Shown piece after piece: positions 55,220-64,000 of a stretch of DNA of 64,000 bases (its first letter is position 1; each line of letters begins with the position of its first letter). The notes below the pieces were generated by a model. That model searched no databases. It was given only the letters and a program-made list of their open reading frames with translations, and was not told the DNA's origin. Where the stretch lies: assembly GCA_023374045.1 (NCBI GenBank), contig CM041776.1:476831375-476895374 (forward strand), read 5' to 3'. A program made the position numbers and the translations under genes. Source of the DNA: Limonium bicolor. Its lineage: Eukaryota > Streptophyta > Magnoliopsida > Caryophyllales > Plumbaginaceae.

Positions 55220-56590
55220 ATGGCTCGCGCTAGAGGAGGAGGTGCTACACGCACGGGGTCCTCTTCGAGGAACCCACGCCCTGACGACCAGTCAGAGCCG
55301 GCCCCCACCCCACTCCGACCTGACGGCTTTATATCTGCTACCGCTCGAGCCTGGTATGAGCAGGGTGGATCCTTTGTCATTGAGCAGCGCATCACCGCCG
55401 AAGTATCAGCTGCCACTGGTCTTACCGACATCTTCGAGGGTTTGGGCGCCAGAAGCATCTTGCGCATGGGCGAGGGTGTCTTCTCTCCGGAGCTGGTACG
55501 AGAATTCTACGCCAATGCTGTGGCATCAGACACGACACCAGCATTACCTCCTATGTGCGCCAGTTCCAGGTGGAGGTAACCCCTGAGACTTTTGCCATTC
55601 TTTTATTCCTCCCGGACAATACGTACACACATTTAGATTTTACGGAGGATGAGCTTAGACAGAGTAAGTCTAGGTGGTTGCAAGCGGTCGGGAGTACTAC
55701 TCGTCGACGGGGTGAGAGAATAAGACTATACTCCCGTATGCTCTCCTCCCTTCCCTTCCCAGAGGACCCTAGCAGAGATCCTCAGTCATCAGATCCGGCC
55801 TCATGCCGGAAATGATGCTTCTGACTAGGACTGTTTTCTCCTCGACTATCTCTTGGCCGCACCACCTCCAGCATCTCAGCAGATTTCGATCCCCTTCGTC
55901 ATGTTTAGGCAGCTGCACAAGGTGGTGACTTACCAGAAGACAAAGAAGAAGAAGATCACCCCCATCTTTTCCATTTTTATTCAGCATCTTCTTACCTCCA
56001 CCCTCCCAGAGGAGATCTTCACTGATATTGAGATGAGGGAGGGGGAGACACCCATCTCCGTCGGGACATTCAGGAGATGGGGCTTCATTTGTCTTGATCA
56101 TGGCAGCTGGGTGAAGGGCAGCTCAGGTCTCGGGTCAACAGGCACCTCTACGAGTTCCAGCTCTACTCCGGCGGCCACTGCTACCATGGCACCTCCCATA
56201 CCCCCAGTGATGAGCATCCCACCAGAGATGCAGACCATGATGGACTCCATTCTCCAGCAGCAGAGGATGGAGCAGCAGTTTGTGGATGTACAACAGCAGG
56301 TCGAGGATGTCCAGCAGCGCCAGGTGCGCATGGAGGGACACATAGATGACATCCGCCAGACTCAGGAGCACCTCCAGACAGAGCAGACTTCCCTCCGCGA
56401 CACCCAGACTATGCTCATAGAGCGTTTGGAGCGCAGTGATGCTTTTCAGCGAGAGACTGCTCAGTTCATGGCACAGGCATCTGCTAACCAGAGAGAGGCA
56501 TCAGCCTATCAGGCCCAGACTACCCAGCTCTTACAGATGTTCATGGCCCAAATGGGCGCGAGACCTCCGCCACCACCACCGCCTCAGTGA
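55220..56590 (+). pseudogene. Athila-type 3' ORF of E (env-like position)
   Basis: ATG 55220 starts MARARGGGATRTGSSSRNPR. VREFYANAV and TPETFAILLFLPDNTYTHLD match the conserved N-terminal domain of the 'putative plant transposon protein' type found in Athila ORFs after pol. The frame shifts near 55550 and returns to the first frame near 55820, then stays open to 56590. The C-terminal ~150 residues are Gln-rich and heptad-like (QQQRMEQQFVDVQQQVEDVQ, HIDDIRQTQEHLQTEQTSLR), a probable coiled coil, ending in a Pro run. I see no signal peptide or membrane segment, so calling it an envelope is not supported by this copy; only its position is env-like. B has no such ORF. Confidence 0.75.
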
Positions 56591-58132
56591 CCGCCATCCT
56601 ATCTTAACTGTTTTCTTTTATTTTGTTTGTTTTCCTGTACTTTTCTTTTTCTTTGACTTATTTTACTTTGGTTTGTTAAAACTAACAGTACGACACGAGA
56701 CTGCAGGTGAAGTGGTAATGTTTACTAGGCAGTGTTTTAAATTCTTAATTGCTAAATTTCATGTTTCTCTGAGCAGTGTAGCATTCTTAAATGATTAATT
56801 TACATGTCACCTCTACTGCGAAACAAACGGCTATAAGTATAGGAAATGGAACCACACTACTTGCGAACGTCTGCTAAGCTTGAATTATGGGGAGTATTCT
56901 TTCTCTAAATATAACTCATACGATTCAAATATTCTATGTCGTTCGAGTTAATGCACTTTATTCTGTGGATGTACATGCCAATGAAAAATTAGCAACTTTT
57001 ACTCTACACAACACGCATACTGTCTGTGACTCATGAGGAATATCTCGACCCCTGCAAAACTTCATGTGTGAGGAAGAACATCTTCCTCAATCTATAACAC
57101 CAGGGGAGTCTCAGTTCCTAATTTTACTTATTGATGTTCCACCCTTCTTGCGTTGAGGGTTAATTATTGCATATGCATCTATTATGAGTATAGCATGTTT
57201 TGAAAGCTCTTTTCCCTGCTTTTCTTCTATGACCAATGAGGACATTGCTCCTCTTAAGTGTGAGGAAGGAAAGACCTTTCCCTGAAAACATGCTAGTTGT
57301 TCTTTAATGCCACACTTGCTTTTTGCGGCTCTAATGCTTGTGCACACCGAGTGAAGTTAAACCAAGTGAAAACCGTAGGAATCTTTTTGCTTGATGAGGT
57401 TTGCATAAATAATTTTATTTAAAAATACTCTCTTTTCACTAAAATCTGGTAGATTGGCTAGTTGTGGAAACTAGATTATTTTAGCTTGGGATTTTAGAAA
57501 AGAAGTGAATGTTTGGAATGAAAAGGATAAGGCATGGTACTCCACTGATCAATTTTTTTCCCTAACAATAGCAGGCCTCGTCTATCTGGTTATTAAGTCT
57601 TAAGGGTGCTTTAACACCTATCTACCTAAGGTCTAGGGATCTGGGATAGTTGGCCCAACACCATCTCAAGGATAGAGAGAAAAGTCTGGGTTACGGAATA
57701 ACTCTGCAAAAATTTTCAATATTAGCTTGTTTTATACATAAGTCTTGAAGAAGAATGCTTTCGCTTACAGAAGAGATAATTGCAGTTAAATTTATTCTTT
57801 TGATCATGAGTGCGTGGTGTTGATAGGTATTGCGGAATAAGGCATTACTTCACACCCTTGTCATCCAAAGGTTAGAGGAATGAAAATTGGTGGAAAGTCC
57901 TAAGCTAAGTTAACTTGTTTTCTACAATCTAGTTTCTCTATGCTTTTACAAAATTGTTCTTGCTTCACTGTTTGTGAAAACCTACCTCTAGAGAGCAAGA
58001 TTATTCTTTCATTTATCACTTTGTTTGATTTCGCCCTGCACTTGTTTAAATTTTGAGATTATTTGACGGTTTTAGAGATATTCTTATTCCTTATTTGCTT
58101 GAGGACAAGCAAAAGCTTAAGTGTGAGGAAGT
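56591..58132 (+). other. Element E 3' noncoding region and polypurine tract
   Basis: No gene is evident. GTGTGAGGAAG motifs occur at 57066, 57253 (TTAAGTGTGAGGAAGG) and 58115; the last abuts the LTR as the polypurine tract. Blocks at 57520-57665 and 57808-57895 are conserved with B and F. Confidence 0.8.
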
Positions 58133-59795
58133 TGATAAGTGTGAAACATATAGTTAAGGGCTTAATTACCTTATAATCTGCTACAATTTAAGCAATGTTT
58201 CCCACTTATTCTGTGTTTTTCTTAAGATTGATGTTTTGATATGAATTGACACATTTTATGTGATAAATATAGGAAAAACCCATAGAAATAAAGATTTTAC
58301 ATCATAAGGATTGCAACGCAACAAACGGGGAACAAATCGGAAAAAAAGAGGCAAAGATTGGTCACGTCCGGGTCAAGATAGCCGGACGCAAATCTGGACG
58401 TCACATGTCCGGATCCGGACACAAGCCGGACGTGACCCAAACTCCAGATCCGAGAGTTCTGTGTCTTGTCCGAATCCGGACAAAGATCCGGACACACCCC
58501 GAGTTTCAGATCCAAAACCACTGTCTCACGTTCGGATCCGGACACAGATCCGGACGTCACATTGAAACGAAAAATAAAAACGCATGCGCTGATAATCGGG
58601 CTTTTGGCGCAATTATTAGCCAATCGGCGGTTTAGCCCATACTTCCCCTAAATTAAGGCACGACCATGCTCAATTAATTTCCCCAACTCACCACACCACT
58701 AACCTATGTTTTTCTGTTAAGCCTATATAAACCCTGCTCCTGCTGCCATTTCAATTCGTACCAGACTCTCAGAGTCTAAACATCACACTCTCCTCCTCTC
58801 CCTTCATATCATCTGCTCATCCACGAAAAACCCCTCATCTCCATTCATAAATCTTCATCCGTAACCCTTCCCCCTCACTCACAGACAAAAACCTGTGCAC
58901 GGGCTTCATTTAGCCGCGTCTGGATCAACGTCCGGATCCGGACAGGCCCTGAATACCGCGTTCGGACCTACGTCCGACCCAAGACTGCCAGACGTGACAC
59001 AGACAAGAGTGGAATTTGCAGAATCGTCGACGACTTCTAAAATCAGTTTTCTGCTAAATCCCTCTATCCTTATGTTGTTTATATTGAGCATTGTTATTTT
59101 GTCTATGGCTGAGTAGTCACTTTTAATTTCGGTTTACTATGTATCTCTAGAATAATTATTTCTGAACCTTTGTGATTTTCTACAGTACAATAGAATAAAG
59201 TTCTTTTCCCTTATGAATTCCTAAACTTTTTAATCTGATCAATTATTGAGTTTATCAGTTTGTTAGCTTATAAGTGAGAACTGCGGCTATCAATTGACTA
59301 CAGGGAAAGAACCAGTTAGTATAGAGATGGTAATTCCTCTAAACCACTAGCTGACCATTAATCTAGACTATGCTTAAAGCAATTAGTGAACAGTGGATTC
59401 ATAACGAGAGTTAGGATTCGGTCTTTGCTAATTAGAATTCATGGAGTGGGAGACCGAATACGAGTTATCCTTATTCTAGGGTTTTGTTCAGAATTCTGTA
59501 GAAATCACTTAGGGGAAGAAATTGCAGATCTAGAAGAGAAGTAGTAAACCGGAATTTCCTTTATCAAACAAAATCAAAACAATTATTTACCTGTTATTTA
59601 TTGGTTATTGAACTCTTTTACAACATTCACCATCACACATAAAAACCCCCAATTTCCTGTTATTTATATTATTCTTGTTTGTGAGTAGAAATTAAACTAG
59701 ACACTGCCTCCTTTGGTTCGATACTCAGGGAATACTCCGAGCTTTAAACTTGCTATAATCGACCGGTACACTTGCCGTTAGGTTTTACCCCAACA
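58133..59795 (+). repeat. Element E 3' LTR (1663 bp)
   Basis: It has the same ends, TATA box (58724) and palindrome units (58375-58560 and 58917-58985) as the 5' LTR. GTCCGGATCCGGAC is intact near 58408. Open frames rich in Ser-Gly, Arg and Pro here follow the repeat and are not genes. Confidence 0.93.
58724..58731 (+). promoter_or_regulatory. TATA box of E 3' LTR
   Basis: TATATAAA, same context as 47158-47165. Confidence 0.55.
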
Positions 59796-59800
59796 GCTTG
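59796..59800. repeat. Target-site duplication of E, right
   Basis: GCTTG, identical to 46561-46565. Confidence 0.92.
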
Positions 59801-59978
59801 CAACATGTGACCAAGGGGTCTTAAATTTATGAAAAGGTATCATTCATAAGAACGTCAAGGGTATCCGTTGTTAACAACGGTAATTCCTAGTTAGGTTTCT
59901 ATGTATCCGTCTAAGACGGTTGAAATCCTCACTCGGTAATCCCTATGCTCGGTAACTAGGTCATCAGAGCGTAACTAC
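59801..59978 (-). other. C2 leader, part upstream of E
   Basis: On the minus strand it matches the C1 leader at 19524-19705 (for example ATTACCGAGCATAGGGATTA against ATTACCGAGTGAGGATT). It joins the gag start at 46560 once E is removed. Confidence 0.8.
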
Positions 59979-59990
59979 GCTCTGATACCA
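59979..59990 (-). promoter_or_regulatory. Primer-binding site of C2 (tRNA-iMet)
   Basis: TGGTATCAGAGC on the minus strand, five bases after the LTR end, as in C1. Confidence 0.92.
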
Positions 59991-59995
59991 TTTTT

Positions 59996-62900
59996 TGTAA
60001 CACCCCTACCGCTAATCCCGTACTTACCGTCTAATCGTCCTAATGATCCTACTACATCGCAGCGGAAATACTACTACTACTACAGCGGGTGATACAACGC
60101 CGCTAACCACCCATACGGCTAGCTAGGCTTACACTACTTACAGTTACGGTCTGATGTCTAATTATACCGAGCTATTACATTCCATACCGAATACAAAAGA
60201 TCATATACTTACATTGCTGGATTACCGAGTATCAAGTGTAGTTAATTCCATCCCTTTTCAATCTTCCAAAAATAATGAGTTTCTACCGACTACTCATCTA
60301 TACCATCTCTTAGTTCTTTCATTATCCAAAAGGGGTGTACCCCATGGTACACCTGCTAACAAAAACATACAGCCGTGTACAACTTAGTACACCATCCACA
60401 ATTGATTAATTATAGACAAAAGAATCAAACTTAAACTCTTCATAGCCTTTACCCGTCTCGAGGACCTGCATTATATTAAAAACATCGCCCCAAGGGGCTC
60501 GGCAAAAAGCAGCATATAAAGTTCGCATATACCGTGCTAACAAGGGTACGCCGATTATTTAAGGTCGACTGTACATGCGGTTCAATATTTTCATACATAC
60601 ATGCTTTACATACAACATACAATCATGTACAATACAATACACAATCCAAACAGCGGTACAATAGCACACACAATACTTACCTTCACAAGGGTTAGCCAAA
60701 TTACACATCCGGGTTAATCGGATGCTTTTTACTCTTTTACTCATTACTCAATACGTACTCTTACTTTACTTACTTACTTTACCATACTTGTTTACTCATT
60801 CTTACTTACTTTTACTCATGTTAAGTCGGTGTGACCACCGGGCAGGGACTACACCGTCCCACCACCGGGTTTTACTCGGCTCACCAATCCAGGATGCTAC
60901 CCACATTAGGGGTTTGGGCCGTGGACCAGTTAAGAGCCAGGAATTGGAGCCAACCTCTTGTGACTCCTCCTCCTCACGCGTGGCCAAAACTATATCGGAC
61001 GTCTACTCATTCCAATTTAATTACCAATTTATTAAGTTAGATTGGTTAGCTTGTTAGGAATCAGTTAGAAGTCCATCTCATTAACATTCGGTCACAACAC
61101 AATATATCAAGCGTATACACATTCATATTCATCCATACATTTCATGAATTATACAAACTATGATTTAAAGACAATATCCAACAAGGAACAATCTCATGAT
61201 AATCACAAGTAAGCATAGTATCCGATTCGTGAATTTATCTTATTTGGTGGTCAATTAGCACACAAGCACACAAATCAGAGTAGCCAGGGTAGCATACGGG
61301 GCATGAGAAGTTCATACCGTTCACCGTTGTACTTGTAACCGACGTTCCTTCAGTGTTCGCAATCCAAGTCCTATCATATACATACAATTGGGTGGTTAAT
61401 TACCCTTACTTAACCTTCCTAATTGTTTTACTAACATTTCTTGGTTTATACTTACTAATTCATTGTTATTCAAATATATGTACTTAGGTTACTTACTTAA
61501 AATTATTTTCTAAGCTTGTTTATGGCCTTAAAACCTTTAAACAACATTATCTATGTCTTAATTATCTTATATTATCATTACCCACCTTTACCCTACCTTA
61601 GATTAGCTTTAAAATGCATTCTGGAATGAAAATGGTGTGGTCTAGGTTACTGTCTCGGTTTACAAACCCGGACCACTACTTTGGAAAATCCCTCGGGTAT
61701 GATTTATGACTGGTCCGGGTTTGTGTCCTAGTTTACAAACCCGGACCACATGTTTTGATAAGTTACGAGTGTGATTTAGGGGTGGTCCAGGTTAGTAGCC
61801 TGGTTTGTAAACTCGGACCACTCCATTGTTATAGCAATCTGCCGTGTTTTGATACTGGTCCGGGTTTCTGTACTTGTTTACAGACCCGGACCACTTGCAG
61901 GTTTGAAAAATATGTATGTTTTTGAACTTGTTTCAACTCCAAACTTCTACTAATCTCTTCCCTAATATTCCTACATGTAAACTAGCATATTTTGACTTTG
62001 ATTAAGCACTTTAAACTACCCTAATCCAACCTATATTTCTATCAGTCAACTTACAGATTTTTACTGCTAAATTTTCCTTCCTGTTGCAGTTTTCTTCTTC
62101 AACCAATGTAACAGATCTTCCTATTCTTCTTCCCACTAATTAAATGACTCTCAAACTAGCCTAACTTAGTTAAACATTTCCCATTACACCATTTCCAACT
62201 CTACTCCACTGCATCTCTTCCTCCTGTTACAAACCAAAGTGAAAATCTTATTTTTCCTTCTCTGCAACCCTCTCTGTTCTTTCTTTTCTAACAACACTCA
62301 AGTCTCTAAATTCCTAATCAAATTTTGACAGAGTTTCCCTACAATTCTAAGTGTTCTCACCACATAATTTTGCACACTCAATATAGTTACCACCTGCTCA
62401 TTATACACATTATTCCCATACAAAATTCTAACACCTACTGCACACTTAATACTCACACTTGCATTTTATTTACTTGTTTTCAAAAGCTTCAAACTACCAA
62501 TACCAACCACATTAATATACTCCATTCTTTTCCTATGGTTACAGTGGTTTAGACCATTGCTAAAACAATATACTTACACATACATAAACATTAAAATTGT
62601 ACAGAGGCTTCTCATTACCTTGGTTCCTTGCTTCATTTTTTTCTTTCTCTCTTCCTCCTTTCTTGCTCCTCTTTCCTTCTTGTTCTTGTTCTTTGTTTTC
62701 TTGAGTTTATTTAAGCCAAGCTACCCATGTAACGAGGCATACACACACACGCACACACCAAAACTAGTAAATTTCTAACGTAGGCTTTAAACCCAAACTT
62801 GTGAGAATTCATTTAAAACTCTTAGGAAGTCTTACCTTGAGCTTCTAATGGAGTTTTTGAGTAGAAAATGACAAGGCTTCAGCTCTCAAGGTGGAACACC

Positions 62901-63783
62901 AAAAACGGCTGGATGGGGAACAATGGTGTTCACGTGAGTTTTGGTTTTTGCAAGGAAAAATGGAAAAGAGAAGAGCTTTGGTCCTTTCCTTACCTTAGAA
63001 CATGAAGAAGAAGATGGAGCTTCAAATGGTGTTCTTTTGACCTCAAAAATGATTTCACCCATGGAAATGAAGTTGGAGGTTTCTGATTTTTGAAGGGTGT
63101 AGAACGATCTCCAAAGCAAGATGAATTCAACGGTATAATTTTTGTAGTGTTTGGAGGTGATTTAGGCTTTCAAATATGAGAAGGAAATGGGCTGCTTTGT
63201 GTGGCTTCTTCAAATTGCCATAGTAGCAGAGAGGAAGAAGAAGAGTGCTGGGCAGAGAGTAAAAACGTGAGAGAGAGCTTGTGAGGGAGGAGAGAGATTA
63301 CTTTGTGCTTTTTGTTACTTTATGCCTTTGTCACTTAGCACATAAGGAAGAAATAAAAGAAGAGGGGGTATGGGCTACTAAAATCAGCCAGCTACACACA
63401 CTCCTCACATGGGGTTTTAAAGTTTTATTTACAATAGTGGACACACTAATTTATTTTATTTACACTTCCACCCCACAACTTCCCGTTTTTGACAGTTTTT
63501 ACTATTTTCTCGTTTTATTGATTTTATTGGCTCTAGACCTTCACTAATGTTTATTAATGACTATTTAGTTGACCAAAATTGTTACGAGTCTATTTGACCC
63601 GCTTAAAGTTACGTTTTCCCGGTTTCCTCGAAAAACGCGCTTTAAGGTTCGTTTGTGTTTTTAATCCGTTTTAAAGGTCCGTTTTCTTCGGAATTTGTTC
63701 CCTCATGCTTATTTAGACATAATTAAGCTTCTAAATTTCTTATTATCCTAATTAATCACTATTTTGACTTACGGGGTATTTCA
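59996..63783 (-). repeat. C2 5' LTR (3788 bp)
   Basis: On the minus strand it starts TGAAATACCCCGTAAGTC and ends GGTAGGGGTGTTACA. It is close to the truncated copy at 24525-27560 and more distant from the C1 LTR. Because a polypurine tract also adjoins its start (63784 onward), it also looks like the 3' LTR of a neighbour. The open frames inside (62325, 62557, 63281) are not supported as genes. Confidence 0.88.
61639..61895. repeat. Four-unit hairpin array in C2 5' LTR
   Basis: It is the counterpart of 26171-26430, with GGTCCGGG...CCCGGACC units partly decayed by C-to-T and G-to-A changes (for example GGTCTAGG). Confidence 0.82.
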
Positions 63784-64000
63784 GTCTACCCCCCTTAAGA
63801 CACTTTGCCCTCAAAGTTGCTTAAGGTTAATAGTTTGATAATTCTACTCATTAGGCAAACCAATTGCCTTAATGTGTCTTGCTACCACCTATGAGGTGTT
63901 TACTTCTTCTACATTACAAGCACCATACACAATTCACATACACAATCCATCATTTCCAATTCATACCATCACACAATACACAACTGCAATTCACAACACA
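63784..64000 (-). mobile_element. 3' end of a further minus-strand C-family element
   Basis: On the minus strand, AACTTTGAGGGCAAAGTGTC and TTAAGGGGGGTAGAC lead directly into the LTR start TGAAATACCCC at 63783. The purine run is a typical polypurine tract, and the sequence before it has the look of the untranslated 3' end of a Tekay/Del element. The rest lies beyond the window. Confidence 0.6.

Larger units (their letters stand above)
46566..59795 (+). mobile_element. Element E: full-length Athila-type element with 3' ORF
   Basis: 13.23 kb with near-identical LTRs, a tRNA-Asp-type primer site, gag, protease, RT, RNase H, integrase, a further ORF after pol, a 3' noncoding region and a polypurine tract, flanked by GCTTG. 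Its pol is related to that of B, but its LTR is different and shorter. It lies in the leader of C2 in the opposite orientation. Stops are few and mostly look like single transitions, suggesting a fairly young but dead copy. Confidence 0.93.
24525..63783 (-). mobile_element. Element C2: Tekay/Del-like element with AlkB, split by B and E
   Basis: On the minus strand: 5' LTR (63783-59996), iMet primer site, leader, [element E], gag, AlkB segment, protease, RT, RNase H, integrase, [element B], end of pol, truncated 3' LTR (to 24525). Without B and E it is about 12.8 kb. It starts inside C1 integrase, in the opposite orientation to C1. No target duplication can be shown, because its right end continues into further element sequence (see 63784-64000). 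Confidence 0.85.

Noticed and set aside
55220..56590. Envelope glycoprotein call for the E 3' ORF
   Set aside because: No signal peptide or membrane helix is visible; only its position is env-like.
58297..58651. Overlapping Ser/Gly/Arg-rich frames in the E LTRs (also 46693-47085)
   Set aside because: By-products of TCCGGA palindrome repeats inside an LTR.
63281..63547. 88-codon plus-strand frame with hydrophobic stretches
   Set aside because: Antisense to a C-family LTR and overlapping the region conserved with the C1 LTR; no domain.

Overview
The window is plant nuclear DNA made almost wholly of nested Ty3/gypsy LTR retrotransposons; I recognise no host gene. The plant origin is shown by Athila-type elements (tRNA-Asp primer site, CDLGASIN protease, FMDD/YMDD reverse transcriptase, a 3' ORF of the Athila kind), chromodomain-bearing and Tekay/Del-like elements (initiator-Met primer site), kilobase-long LTRs and an hAT-like MITE. 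It is an angiosperm, probably a eudicot; the species cannot be named from this sequence.

Layout. 1-5141: element A, a chromovirus in two opposed pieces, with R/U5-PBS-gag on the plus strand and LTR-pol-LTR on the minus strand. 5142-12097: a probable solo LTR (G) split by element F, a short Athila-type derivative on the minus strand (6252-10475, 5-bp target duplication GTTGC). 12098-15737: no recognisable gene. 15738-24524: element C1, Tekay/Del-like, plus strand, with 5' LTR, gag, an AlkB insert, protease, RT, RNase H and integrase up to where C2 interrupts it. 24525-63783: element C2, same family, minus strand. C2 is itself split by two Athila-type elements on the plus strand: B (27677-40916, duplication TTGTG), inside the 3' part of C2 pol, and E (46566-59795, duplication GCTTG), inside the C2 leader just before gag. 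63784-64000 looks like the 3' end of a further minus-strand element sharing an LTR with C2.

Most coding regions are broken by frameshifts and stops, so these are mainly fossils. The nesting gives a relative order: C1, then C2, then B and E; a MITE then entered the 5' LTR of B but not its 3' LTR.

The main discovery candidate is an AlkB-type 2-oxoglutarate/Fe(II) dioxygenase ORF carried by both C1 and C2 between the gag zinc knuckle and the protease. In each copy it lies in a segment with GT...AG ends, and removing that segment joins gag to protease in the same frame. An AATAAA lies after the ORF inside the segment. This suggests a retrotransposon making a spliced gag-pol RNA and an unspliced or prematurely polyadenylated RNA carrying AlkB. 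A second pattern is that LTRs of several families (C1, C2, G, E) hold arrays of CpG-rich hairpin units with different sequences; the arrays of C1 and C2 share the same ~73-bp period.
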